A stretch of 64,000 nucleotides of DNA from Achatina immaculata (taxonomy: Eukaryota > Mollusca > Gastropoda > Stylommatophora > Achatinidae): contig CM019700.1 in the NCBI GenBank assembly GCA_009760885.1, forward strand, positions 2,822,993 through 2,886,992, written 5' to 3'. Under the pieces are notes generated by a model, which ran no database searches, was not told where the DNA came from, and saw only the letters and a list, made by a program, of their open reading frames with translations. The position numbers were made by a program, and so were the translations under genes. Below, one piece after another: positions 46,088 through 56,912 of this stretch (position 1 is its first letter; each line of letters opens with the position of its first letter).

Positions 46088-46296
46088 ACTGTTTTAGTAA
46101 TTCTCTGACCATTTCTATGGACTGTTTCAGTAATTCTCTGAACATTTCTATGGACTGTTTCAGTAATTCTCTGAACATTTCTATGGACTGTTTCAGTAAT
46201 TCTCTGAACATTTCTATGGACTGTTTCAGTAATTCTCTGAACATTTCTATGGACTGTTTCAGTAATTCTCTGAACATTTCTATGGACTGTTTCAGT
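46088..46296. repeat. 33-bp minisatellite, about 6 units
   Basis: Core CTGTTTCAGTAATTCTCTGA. Because 33 is a multiple of three, both strands stay open across it, giving misleading 11-residue protein repeats. Confidence 0.95.
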
Positions 46297-46572
46297 GTTC
46301 TGATCAAGTCTTCTAGAGACATCAACTGTTCAGTCTTACACTCCAGATTTATGTAATCAGATTTAGTTTTTCTGTATTATGAGTAGTGAATATTTTCACG
46401 ATTTAAAAAAAAGCACTTGTTTGTACGTTAGAACATACATGGACTAACCTTCTGAATTTATCTATAAAATTTTGTTCTTTCAGCGAATGTCCAGTGTAAC
46501 TTCACCACGACAATACCACAGATTAATGAATATTTTGCGAATATCCAGAAGAAATTCAGAAATCGTTTTTGG

Positions 46573-46831
46573 AATAACATTCAGGGGACGATTTTAGGAA
46601 TAACATTCAGGGGACGGTTTTAGGAATAACATTCAGGGGACGATTTTAGGAATAACATTCAGGGGATGGTTTTAGGAATAACATTCAGGGGACGGTTTTA
46701 GGAATAACATTCAGGGGACGGTTTTAGGAATAACATTCAGGGGACTGTTTTAGGAATAACATCCAGGGGACAATGTTAGGAATAACATTCAGGGGATGGT
46801 TTTAGGAATAACATTCAGGGGACGGTTTTAG
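46573..46831. repeat. 26-bp minisatellite, about 10 units
   Basis: Core AGGAATAACATTCAGGGGAC. Confidence 0.95.
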
Positions 46832-46879
46832 TGAACGTTCGCCATAATTACTTAAAAACCTTCAAGATTTTAGTAAGTG

Positions 46880-47228
46880 GCTGTCAGAACAATAGTAAAT
46901 ATATGTTAGAACAATAGCAAATATCTGCTAGGACAATAGTGAATATCTGTTAGAACAATAGTAAATATGTGTTAGAACAATAGCAAATATCTGCTAGGAC
47001 AATAGTGAATATCTGTTAGAACAATAGTGAATATCTGTCAGAACAATGGTGAATATCTGCGAGAGCAATAGTGAATATTTGTCAGAACAATATTTAATAT
47101 TTGTCAAAAAATATTGAATATCTGCTAGAACAATAGTAAATATATTTCAGAACAATAGTAAATATCTGTCAGAACAATATTGAATATCTGTCAGAACAAT
47201 AGTGAATATCCATCATAACTTTGGTGAA
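46880..47228. repeat. 22-bp minisatellite, about 15 units
   Basis: Core AGAACAATAGTGAATATCTG, moderately degenerate. Confidence 0.92.
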
Positions 47229-47327
47229 CATCTAGATATGTTAAAAACGACACAGTCATGGCTACAGCTCCAAGCAATGTGTCTCTGCAGCTAAGTAAAA
47301 AGTCATAAGAAGGAGTGTGTGGAGTAC

Positions 47328-47886
47328 TAAAATATAAAGACTGTACCGTGTAAAATATATAGACTCCACCGTGTAAAATATATAGACTGTACCTTGTAAA
47401 ATATACAGACTGTACCTTGTAAAATATATAGACTGTACCTTGTAAAATATACAAACTGTACCTTGTAAAATATACAGACTGTACCTTGTAAAATATATAG
47501 ACTGTACCTTGTAAAATATATAGACTGTACCTTGTAAAATATATAAACTGTACCTTGTAAAATATATAGACTGTACCTTGTAAAATATATAGACTGTACC
47601 TTGTAAAATGTATAGGCTGTACCTTTTAAAATATATAGACTGTACCTTTTAAAATATATAGACTGTACCTTGTAAAATATATAGACTGTACCTTTTAAAA
47701 TATATAGACTGTACCTTGTAAAATATATAGACTGTACCTTGTAAAATATATAGACTGTACCTTGTAAAATATATAAACTGTACCTTGTAAAATATATAGA
47801 CTGTACCTTGTAAAATATATAGACTGTACCTTGTAAAATATATAGACTGTACCTTGTAAAATATATAGACTGTACCTTGTAAAATC
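47328..47886. repeat. 23-bp minisatellite, about 24 units
   Basis: Core TGTACCTTGTAAAATATATA, highly homogeneous. It runs straight into the SINE at 47887; a diverged continuation follows at 48095-48430. Confidence 0.96.
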
Positions 47887-48090
47887 ACTAGTCTCTCCTG
47901 GCGAGGGTCGAGGGTTCAAATCCAGCCGGAGGTGCTGTAGACATGGGTACCTGACTTCTTGTGAAATTGGGGATGGAAAAGCGGACAGACGAAATGTTGA
48001 CCACGTCACCCTCTGGTGTGCTGACAGGTCAAGGAAAATATGGGCACTAACACCATATCCCTATGTGCCTTTAAGGCATGACAAGGTTAC
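47887..48090 (+). mobile_element. tRNA-derived SINE, 5'-truncated
   Basis: Contains a good RNA polymerase III B box (GGGTTCAAATCC, about 47913-47924). The A box is absent because the element starts just upstream at the minisatellite edge. The body ends with AAATATGGGCACTAACACCA, a phrase shared with the element at 61941-62162. A tRNA-like head with an unrelated body is the SINE plan. Confidence 0.6.
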
Positions 48091-48094
48091 CTTT

Positions 48095-48430
48095 ACCTTA
48101 TAAAATAAATAGAACCTACCTTATAAAATAGACCTTACATTATAAAAGAAATAGAATCTACCGCATAAAATAAACTCTATCGTATAAAATAGAATCTATC
48201 TTGTAAAATAGACTCTACCTTATAAAATAAATATAATCTACCTTATAAAAAAGACTCTGTCTTGTAAAATGAAAATAATAGATAAAGTCGTAAAATAGAC
48301 CGAATCTTGAAGCAAAAAGAACTGACTTTGTACCATTAAAAAAATTGTATCTTGTACAACAAAGAGACTAGGTCTTTTAATATAAACAAACTGGACCGTA
48401 TAGCGCAAATAAACTAGACCCTTGTAATAC
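48095..48430. repeat. Degenerate continuation of the 23-bp array
   Basis: Loose ACCTTATAAAATA-type units after the SINE, suggesting the SINE inserted into an older, longer array. Confidence 0.65.
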
Positions 48431-48593
48431 AAACTTGACTTCTCTGCCGCCTCTGCTAATCAAAGATACGCACGGTAAATTACAAAAGAAGTTGGTCAGC
48501 GTGATGAATCTCATCTAACATCTGACAGTAACTTCTATGTCAAGTACATTAAGCGGCTATAACTTCACACACTGTGTGCGGAGTTTCCTGATC

Positions 48594-48623
48594 TATAAAA
48601 GCGAACCATGCACACTGAATAAA
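48594..48623 (+). promoter_or_regulatory. TATA-like box with nearby AATAAA
   Basis: TATAAAAG at 48594-48601, then AATAAA at 48618-48623, in otherwise unique DNA. It could be the promoter of GPCR 2, with an intron that took up the LINE scraps at 48683-49487, or a leftover LTR, where a TATA box and poly(A) signal also lie close together. Neither is proved. Confidence 0.3.
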
Positions 48624-48682
48624 TCAGTGCAAAGATCACAAACGGCAACAGTGTGGTAGCTTATTCTTATCTTATATCCTAT

Positions 48683-49130
48683 ATACTTCCCGTGTCGTTA
48701 AACGTCACACAGGGCTCGCAAGGTAGTTCGCCAATTTTTCCTGTCTTCGGCGAGTCTTTCAACCTCATCAAAGGATTTTATGCCTTTTAATTTGGCCTCT
48801 CTTAACAATGTCCTCTTCAGAGTTTCACGCGGTCTGCCTCTTTTCCTTCGGCCTGTTGTGTTCCACTTGATAGCTTGTTTTGGGATTCTCTGATCATTTC
48901 TTCTCATCAAGTGACCAACATATGTACATCTCCTTTTCCTGATCACCCATGAGACTGGTTGTTGTTCAGTCTTATCTCTGCATTGTTCTTGAATGCCGAG
49001 TAATTTCCTTAGGCATTTGTTTTCAAAAGAGTCTGATGTCTTGTCTATTTCTTTAGTTGTTTTCCAGCTTTCACGTGCATAAATGAGGGTGGATATTACA
49101 TTTGAATTGAATAGTCTTAACTTGGTAGCT
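48683..49130 (-). pseudogene. LINE E C-terminal fragment
   Basis: Minus strand. Encodes YVGHLMRRNDQRIPKQAIKW and a basic RRKRGRPRETLKR segment, ending LRALCDV-stop (48698-48946), plus an upstream fragment with several stops. It is similar to 10898-11150. No RT core. The 3' border is marked by CTTCCCGTGTCGTTAAACGT on the plus strand. Confidence 0.8.
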
Positions 49131-49445
49131 TATTACAAAAGTGTTAAGAATACCATGGACAACAAAGATAACAAACAGGGAACGTCTAACACAGGCAAAT
49201 GTAGAAAGGAACCGAACTAAATACATAAGGAAACAACAGTCATTAATCACTGGACATATAATGAGAAGAAGAGGTCTTGAAGACATCACAACAACAGTAA
49301 GGATAAATGGGAAAGAGAGGCAGGGGAAGATCAAGAGAGAAGGCAAATCATGTACAGTCTGACGCGAAGGAAGTCACCAGCTGAGGAGGTGAAAGATATC
49401 AAGGACCGAAGAAGTATTGTACACCAAAGCCTGTCCGCCAGGCAC

Positions 49446-49487
<42 letters not shown>
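49131..49487 (+). pseudogene. LINE C-like 3' end with (ATG)n tail
   Basis: Encodes post-RT remnants (RIPWTTKITN, GHIMRRRGLEDITTTVRING) and ends CCA GGC ACA TGA, with the stop inside a perfect run of ATG triplets (49446-49487). It lies just upstream of GPCR 2 and back to back with the LINE E fragment. Confidence 0.82.
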
Positions 49488-49489
<2 letters not shown>

Positions 49490-49578
49490 TTCTAGAATAG
49501 CTTTTTTAATGAGTCAATTTCACATTTATAAGCATTTTTATTCACAGAACAGACAGATCACACAGTGTGCATCACAAC

Positions 49579-50646
49579 ATGAACAACACAACAGCCACCG
49601 GAAAATGCTACAACGGTTTCTGGCTTTTGCACGGACAAATCACAGTTTTAGAAGTCATCATTCAACCATGTATCCAGGCGTTATCTTTAGTTCTAAACAT
49701 CATCCTACTCAGAACCATCTGCTGCAGTTCAAGGCTAAGAACTCACACCCACGTGTTCATCGCTTCCCTTGCAGGAAATGACGCCATCTTTTCTACTTTC
49801 GGTCTGATATGCGTGGGTATGATGGTATACGGGAAGCACGTGTGCTTTCCGCAAGAAGCGATTTCTTATATGGACCGAAGTTTGTACGTTTCTCAGGTAT
49901 TCATCACTTTCTCCACCTACATAAACATTTCCTTTGTTTCTGTAGAGAGATGGCTATACATAGCGCGGCCCTATCTACATCAGAGAATTGTGTCGTCCAA
50001 AACGACGTACGGAGCAATGGCTGCAGGTTGGCTAGTTCCACTCTTGGTGGCGATGGATGGATGGATTCTACCAGCAGATTTGAACTCCAAAGTGGAACAG
50101 TTCAAACTCAACAGTCTTTACCCGATCTTACACTTCCTAGTCTGTATTTTCCTTTTCGGCATCTACATCCACCTAACACTCATCATCGGGGGCCAGCTCA
50201 GAGCTATAAACAAACAAAAGTCAGCCATTTTAGCAACCATGGGCAGACAACTTGAGCGTGTGCAACCAGTCGAGCAGAAACTGCGATCACTGATGGAAAA
50301 CCTGAGGAGTACGCGGCTCCTGCTGACAGTTTTTGGGGCCTTCTTCTTTCTGTTGACTCCAGGCGCGTGTTTCCACGTCATTGAAAACTTCAAGTCAGTG
50401 CACGCTGAGCACCATCTCACCCACGAGGTGCTTAAAGTTCTGATCTACTTTCATGGTTCGGTCAATTTTGTAGTGTTTGCCAGCCAGGACAGACAATTCA
50501 GAAGTTTGTTGGTTGATTCCGTACACAAGCTCTGCCGACGTGGAAAGTCTACACTTGTGTACTGTAGAGTCTGTCACCAGAGAATCCGTCCAGTGGGGGG
50601 TTCGGAGAACAGGACAGGTACCACGGTTGTTTCACGGGGACTGTAG
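49579..50646 (+). CDS. Orphan class A (rhodopsin-like) GPCR 2
   Basis: A 355-residue seven-helix membrane receptor, paralogous to the gene at 35071-36132. I place the start at ATG 49579 (MNNTTATGK, with N-glycosylation potential); the frame is open upstream only through a GTG. A possible 3' splice site (TTTTTATTCACAG, ending 49547) suggests a 5' UTR intron. Features: helix 1 with VLN (Asn40), helix 2 LAGND (Asp68), Cys89, helix 3 ending VERW (122-125) then YIARP, helix 4 Trp151, helix 6 FGAFFFLLTP (252-261) without the toggle Trp, helix 7 GSVNFVVF (293-300) in place of NPxxY. Between helices 5 and 6 both receptors carry QKLRSLxxNLxSxRLL-like residues. Ligand unknown. A GTA-triplet array starts three bases after the stop. 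Confidence 0.9.
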   Translation: MNNTTATGKCYNGFWLLHGQITVLEVIIQPCIQALSLVLNIILLRTICCSSRLRTHTHVFIASLAGNDAIFSTFGLICVGMMVYGKHVCFPQEAISYMDRSLYVSQVFITFSTYINISFVSVERWLYIARPYLHQRIVSSKTTYGAMAAGWLVPLLVAMDGWILPADLNSKVEQFKLNSLYPILHFLVCIFLFGIYIHLTLIIGGQLRAINKQKSAILATMGRQLERVQPVEQKLRSLMENLRSTRLLLTVFGAFFFLLTPGACFHVIENFKSVHAEHHLTHEVLKVLIYFHGSVNFVVFASQDRQFRSLLVDSVHKLCRRGKSTLVYCRVCHQRIRPVGGSENRTGTTVVSRGL

Positions 50647-50648
50647 GT

Positions 50649-51296
50649 GTAAGAGTAGTGGTAGTAACAGTAGTAAATGTGGTTATGGTAGGATTGTAGT
50701 AGTTGTAATAGTAGGAGTAGTAGTAGTAAATGTGGTTATGGTAGGATTGTAGTAGTTGTAATAGTAGGAGTAGTAGTAGTAAATGTGGTTATGGTAGGAT
50801 TGTAGTAGTTGTAATAGTAGGAGTAGTAGTAGTAAATGTGGTTATGGTAGGATTGTTGTAGTAGTAGTAGTTGTAGTAGTAGTAATGTGGTTATGGTAGG
50901 ATTGTAGTAGTTGTAATAGTAGGAGTAGTAGTAGTAAATGTGGTTATGGTAGGATTGTAGTAGTTGTAATAGTAGGAGTAGTAGTAGTAAATGTGGTTAT
51001 GGTAGGATTGTAGTAGTTGTAATAGTAGGAGTAGTAGTAGTAAATGTGGTTATGGTAGGATTGTAGTAGTTGTAATAGTAGTAGTAGTAGTAAATGTGGT
51101 TATGGTAGGATTGTAGTAGTTGTAATAGTAGTAGTAGTAGTAAATATGGTTATGGTAGGATTGTAGTAGTTGTAATAGTAGTAGTAGTAGTTGTAATAGT
51201 AGTAGTAGTAGTAGTAAAAGTGGTTATGGTAGGATTGTAGGAGTTGTAATAGTAGTAGTAGTAAATGTGGTTATGGTAGGATTGTAGTAGTTGTAA

Positions 51297-51337
<41 letters not shown>

Positions 51338-51426
51338 AATGGTGTCGTGGTAGGATTGTAGTAGTAGTATAGTAGTAGTAGTAGTAGTAGTAGTAACAGT
51401 AGTAAATGAGGTGTCGTGGTAGGATT

Positions 51427-51474
<48 letters not shown>

Positions 51475-51508
51475 ACAGTAGTAAATGAGGTGTCATGGTA
51501 GGATTGTT

Positions 51509-51541
<33 letters not shown>

Positions 51542-51856
51542 AATGAGGTGTCATGGTAGGATTGTTGTAGTAGTAGTAGTAGTAGTAAATGAGGTGTCAT
51601 GGTAGGATTGTTGTAGTAGTAGTAGTAAATGTGGTCGTGGTAGGTTTGTAGTAGTAGTAGTAGTAGTAGTAGTAGTAATAGTAGTAGTAGTAGAAGTAGT
51701 AGTAATAGTAGTAGTAGTAGTAGTAGTAGTAAATGGTGTCGTGGTAGGATTGTAGTAGTTGTAGTAGTAGCAGTAGTAACAGTATAAAATATTTTCGCAA
51801 TAGGATTGTAGTAGTAGTTGTAGTAGTAGTAGTTGTTGTTGTTGTATTAGTAGTAG
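50649..51856. repeat. GTA-triplet array with about 53-bp higher-order units
   Basis: GTA triplets organised in units ending AAATGTGGTTATGGTAGGAT at the left (50690-51290), changing to longer pure GTA runs separated by GTGTCGTGGTAGGATTG to the right. All frames here are repeat translations. Confidence 0.95.
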
Positions 51857-51870
51857 TGGTAACTGTAGCA

Positions 51871-52015
51871 ACAGATAAAGAGAAATTATGACAGTGCTCA
51901 GAGGCAAGGGATACACATGGAAGGAAGCAGAGAATAATTCCAAGAACAGGAGTGACTGGAGAACCTTTATCCGTGGCCTATGCTCACATGGGAATGAAAG
52001 GCGATGATGATGATG
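51871..52015 (+). pseudogene. LINE 3' tip with (GAT)n tail
   Basis: Encodes REIMTVLRGKGYTWKEAENN then RSDWRTFIRGLCSHGNERR-stop, the typical end of an RTE-like protein. The stop TGA opens the GATGATGATG tail. About 145 bp, strongly 5'-truncated. Confidence 0.78.
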
Positions 52016-52126
52016 CTAACAGTAGCATCGGTTTAAATGTAAATAAAACTTGCAGTATTAGTAACTACAGTAGCGTAACAGTGGTAGCGGTAGAAGTAGT
52101 TGCAGTAATAGATGCAGTAGTAGTGG

Positions 52127-53133
52127 TAGTGTGAATGTAATCAAAGCCCTATACGAGGATTTTCAGTACAAAATGATCTGTGTAGAACATACCTCCAGCA
52201 GCTTTAGGGTACAAACAGGAGTGAAACAGGGATGTGTACTATCACCAACATTATTTATCTTGGCAGTAGACTGGTTAATGAAGGAGGCAACATCAGACAA
52301 ACGCAGAGGATTACAATAGACCCTTGACACAGTGCTGGAGGACCTTGACTTTGCGGATGACATTTGTCTACTATCAAGCAGTCACAAAGATATGCAAGAT
52401 AAAATAAACAAGCTAACTCAGAATCCAAACAACATAGGACTAAAGATCAACGTAGGAAAGACAAAGTTAATGAAACAAAATGTGAACAACAGAAATGTAC
52501 TCAGAGTAGATAGCAAGGTAGTGGAGGAGGTCAACGAATTTGTATACCTTGGCAGTAGAGTATTATAAAATGGAGACAGCACAGAGGACATCAACAGCAG
52601 ACTTACTAGAGCAAACCAGGCTTTTGCAGTGCTGCAAACTATATGGGAATCTAAAAAACTAAGCATGAATACGAAAATCAGGATATTTAAGAGTAATGTT
52701 CTAAGTGTACAACACTATGGAAGTGAATGCTGGAAAATCACCAAAACCATAGAAAACAAGTTGAATTCTTTCCAGACTAAATGTTTACGAAGAATTAGAA
52801 AAATATTTGGCCAAACACCATAAGAAATAACATCTTGTTGGCAGAAATACAGATGAAGCCACTGACAGCAATTATTGAGGAAAGACGCTGACGATGGTTG
52901 GGACATGTGCTCCGAATGACTGACAACTCACTACCAAAAATAGCACTAAGATGGACACCACAGGGGAACAGAAGTAAGTGTAGACCAAAAGAGACATGGA
53001 GAAGAACAACAGAAAGAATGTTGAGCAATAGAGGGCTCATCTGGGCAAGAGCAGAAAAAAGGCAAAGAACAGGCATTTGTGAAAAACCCTTGTGGAAGCC
53101 CCATGTGCTCTGGGCACTTAAGGCTCGGAGAGA
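52127..53133 (+). pseudogene. LINE D, RT palm to C-terminus
   Basis: Plus-strand, 5'-truncated element. It encodes ALYEDFQYKMICVEH, TGVKQGCVLSPTLFILAVDW, active-site LEDLDFADDICLLSS, LKINVGKTKLM, FVYLGSRVL, then after a stop (52565) the post-RT SVQHYGSECWKIT and GHVLRMTDNSLPKIALRW up to WALKARRE. Further stops: TAG at 52317 before the FADD motif, and TGA near 52890. Its C-terminus is the sequence seen at 21128-21455. It continues directly into triplet repeats. Confidence 0.88.
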
Positions 53134-53135
53134 GA

Positions 53136-53143
53136 GTAGTAAT

Positions 53144-53177
<34 letters not shown>

Positions 53178-53553
53178 GTGGTAGTAGTAGTAGTAGTAGT
53201 AGTAGTACTAGTAGTAGTAGTAGTAGTAGCAGCAGCAATAGTAGTAGTAGTAATAGTAGTAGTGGTAGCAGTAGTAGTACTAGTAGCAGGAGTAGTAGTA
53301 GTAGTAGCAGTAGTAGTAGCAGTAATATAGAAGTAGTAGTGGCAGGAGTAATAGCAGTAGCAGTACAAACAGCAACAGTAGTAGTAACAGCAGCGGCAAT
53401 AGCAGTGACAGTAGCAGCAGCAGCAGTCGCAGTAGCAATAGTAGTAGTAGTACCAGCAGCAGAAGCAGTAGCAGTAGTAATAGTAACAGTAGTAATAACA
53501 GCAGTAGTAGTAGTAGTAGTAGTAGAAGCAGCATTAGTAGTAGTAGTAGTAGA

Positions 53554-53584
<31 letters not shown>

Positions 53585-53718
53585 AAAGTAGTAGCAGCAG
53601 CAGCAGTAGTAGTAGTAGTACCAGCAGCAGAAGCAGTAACAGTAGTAATAGTAACAGTAGTAATAACAGCAGTAGTAGTAGTAGTAGTAGAAGCAGCATT
53701 AGTAGTAGTAGTAGTAGA

Positions 53719-53749
<31 letters not shown>

Positions 53750-53835
53750 AAAGTAGTAGCAGCAGCAGCAGTAGTAGTAGTAGTACCAGCAGCAGAAGCA
53801 GTAACAGTAGTAATAGTAACAGTAGTAATAGCGGC

Positions 53836-53873
<38 letters not shown>

Positions 53874-54028
53874 AAGCAGCATTAGTAATAGTAGTAGAAG
53901 AAGCAGCAGCAGTAGTAGTAGTAGTAGTAAAAGTAGTAGCAGCAGTAGTAGTAGTAGCAACAGCACCAGCACCAGTAGTAGTAGTAGTATTAGTAGTAGT
54001 AGTAGTAGTTGTAGTAGTAGTTGGTGTT

Positions 54029-54062
<34 letters not shown>

Positions 54063-54063
54063 G
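53136..54063. repeat. AGT/AGC triplet array with about 166-bp higher-order units
   Basis: Follows the LINE D end. AGT, AGC and ATT triplets. A block beginning TACCAGCAGCAGAAGCAGTA recurs at about 53451, 53619 and 53784. Poly-Val/Ala/Ser and poly-Leu frames are repeat translations. Confidence 0.95.
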
Positions 54064-54704
54064 TTAGTAAGAATAATATTAACAGAAGAAAAGACAGCAG
54101 ATAATACATCAAGACCAGACATTACAGATCATTGTCCAGCCTCCCATTTTCCTGACGTTACACCGACTTCTGGAGATGGCAGGCAGTTGTTTGGAGCAGA
54201 TGCTGGTGCCTTGTTCAGCAGCTTCCCGCCATGACATATTCCTGGTGCCCCGATGAGAAAGACAACAGCCTGTGTTGTCTGATACCAGCTTATAACATTT
54301 CTCATGAGCTTTCATTGGATATAAATGGTAGCTTGTTCTTTGCAGAGATACGTGGATGATTACGTCATCGATACAAAAATGTCTGGTCACGCTTCATTGC
54401 GCGATAGAGTATTAGTCCTCTGACATTAAGTACATGTCAGAATTATGGACACAAGCGAATTATTTTGAAATCTGTCAATCATCATCTACACATTTAACTT
54501 CATAACGTTGTCAGTCAAAAGATCATCGCCCAATCCAGACAACATGATCTTGGAGACAATATGTTTTAAATGAAATTTCCGCAGCGAAAAATTTTGTTTA
54601 GAGAAATTGTGGCACGTGTTCTTTGGCTGGCGTAGTTTGAGCGTGTTATTGCTGTCAATAAAGTTATTGAGATTGTGTGTTATTGTCAAGCTTATGTATG
54701 ACGT
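54064..54704. other. Unique stretch, no gene called
   Basis: 54110-54270 is GC-richer. A minus-strand frame of 93 codons (54109-54390) has no recognisable domain. Confidence 0.5.
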
Positions 54705-55203
54705 TAGTGTACCAACTGTTGTATAACGTTGGTATAACAACTGTTGTATGGCGTTACTGTACCAACTGTTGTTTGACATTACTGTACCAACTGTTGATTG
54801 ACGTTACTGTACCAACTGTTGTTTGACGTTACTGTACCAACTGTTGATTGACGTTACTGTACCAACTGTTGTTTGACGTTACTGTACCAACTGTTGTTTG
54901 ACGTTACTGTACCAACTGTTGATTGACGTTACTGTACCAACTGTTGTTTGACGTTACTGTACCAACTGTTGTTTGACGTTACTGTACCAACTGTTGTTTG
55001 ACGTTACTGTACCAACTGTTGTATGGCGTTACTGTACCAACTGTTGTTTTACGTTACTGTACCAACTGTTGTTTGACGTTACTGTACCAACTGTTGTTTG
55101 ACGTTACTGTACCAACTGTTGTTTGACGTTACTGTACCAACTGTTGTATGGCGTTACTGTACCAACTGTTGTTTGACGTTACTGTACCAACTGTTGTATG
55201 TTG
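54705..55203. repeat. 25-bp minisatellite, about 20 units
   Basis: Core GTTTGACGTTACTGTACCAA, with GATTG and TATGG variants interspersed. Confidence 0.96.
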
Positions 55204-55204
55204 T

Positions 55205-55273
55205 ATCTTGCTTACAACCTAGAGGACTACAGGAGGGCTGTTAGGGAGGCAAAGTTCCCCAAGGGACATGCAA
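55205..55273 (+). pseudogene. RTE-like 3' tip, about 70 bp
   Basis: Encodes LAYNLEDYRRAVREAKFPKG; no tail. Same subfamily marker (GTTAGGGAGGC) as 33820-33886. Confidence 0.75.
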
Positions 55274-55671
55274 ATGGCTATAATTATACTATAATTACAA
55301 GAGTGGCGATTGTAAATACATATGTATCCATGATTGTATGTATAGCTCCAAGCGATAGGATTAGAAGAATGGAGATTGTAAACGCAAATTCAAGTGCTAG
55401 GTTTAGAAGAATGGAGATAGCAAATGTAACTGAATAGATAGTAAGGGGAAATTAATTATGTAAAGTTAACACCCCCGATTTTTATGAATTACGTAAAAGC
55501 TATCGGGGATTCATCTGGAGTTCAGTTAGATTCAGAGAATTAGGTTAGGAACAGTTTGTGTTTCATTGAGAGTTCTGGTTAAAATGGGTACAGATCTGTG
55601 GAGAAAAAAAAACACAATAAACCCACTTGCACCTAGAAGCGATTCATTCATTTTATTATACATTTTCGTCT
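55274..55671. other. Unique stretch, no gene seen
   Basis: Two related phrases GTTTAGAAGAATGGAGAT and GATTAGAAGAATGGAGAT about 40 bp apart. Confidence 0.5.
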
Positions 55672-56345
55672 ATTATTATTATTATTATTATCAGTCAATT
55701 AATATAATATATTATCATCATGATAATGATCATCATCATCCTCAATATCAGTTGCTAAGTATAATATATTATTATCATCTTTCGTCTCTTAATATAATAT
55801 ATTATTATCATCATTAGTCTCTTAGTATAATATATTATTATCATCATTTGTCTCTTAGTATAATATATTATTATCACCATTAGTCTCTTAGTATAATATA
55901 TTACTATCATTATTATTCGCTTAGTATAATATATCATTATCATCATTAGTCTCTTAGTATATATTAATATCATCATTAGACTCTTAGTATAATATACTGT
56001 TATCATCAATAGTTTCTTTGTATAATATATTATTATAATTATCATCATCATCATCATCATCAATGCCTTAATATAACATATTATCATCATCATAAATCTC
56101 TTAGTATAATATATCATCATCATAATCATCATCATCATCATCAATCTCTTAGTATAATATATTATCATATCATTAGTCTCTTAGTATAATATATCATCAT
56201 AATCATCATCATCATCCATTTATAATATATTATCATCATCATCAATCTCTTAATAGAAAATATTATCATCATTATCAATCTCTTATTAAAATATATTGTC
56301 ATCATTATCAATCTCTTAATATAATATATTATCATTTGCATCATT
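55672..56345. repeat. 33-bp AT-rich minisatellite, about 18 units, with ATC runs
   Basis: Core TCTCTTAGTATAATATATTA then ATC triplets of varying number. Confidence 0.93.
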
Positions 56346-56357
56346 AATCTCTTAGTG

Positions 56358-56419
<62 letters not shown>
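56358..56419. repeat. (AT)31 microsatellite
   Basis: Perfect AT run able to form a hairpin. Confidence 0.97.
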
Positions 56420-56422
<3 letters not shown>

Positions 56423-56544
56423 TCAAATAAAGCATCATCAGTCTCTTAAAATAATCTATTATCATCATCATCATTTCTGCCTCCTTTTGCATGATCCTCC
56501 GAGGCCACCACATTTCCATATTTTCCACCCTACCTTTCAATCCA

Positions 56545-56735
56545 TCTGCTTTTGTCTGATGTTGAGCTGTCAGTTTCTGTCTGTTGTTATTTGATGTTGA
56601 GCTGTCAAAGTCTGTCTGTTGTTATTTGATGTTGAGCTATCAGTTTCTGTCTGTTATTTGATGTTGAGCTATCAGTTTCTGTCTGTTATTTGATGTTGAG
56701 CTGCCAGTTTCTGTCTGCTATTGATTGATCTTGAA
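56545..56735. repeat. About 35-bp minisatellite, 5 units
   Basis: Core GATGTTGAGCTGTCAGTTTC; some units lack GTT. Confidence 0.9.
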
Positions 56736-56912
56736 TACCGGATCCTGACCCCTGTTTAAATAATTCTTGCTTCTTTCATGAAATTCTATGATGACATTTT
56801 TCTCCAAATTCCACACAGTCCACACTTTTTTTATTGGCTTCATGTGAAAAAAATGATAAAGATTTGACAGTTGCAAACTGTCCCCTAAAAATACAAGAAA
56901 TTCATGGGCACT

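Noticed and set aside
46020..46356. Protein with 11-residue repeats on either strand
   Set aside because: A 33-bp repeat keeps all frames in phase, so both strands stay open; no start context or neighbouring domain supports a gene.
49567..49578. GPCR 2 start at 49567
   Set aside because: That codon is GTG. The first in-frame ATG is at 49579 and gives a normal receptor N-terminus.
52898..54122. 389-codon plus-strand frame and 280-codon minus-strand frame
   Set aside because: Only the first 80 residues of the plus frame are meaningful (LINE D C-terminus). The rest is poly-Val/Ala/Ser or poly-Leu from AGT/AGC triplets.
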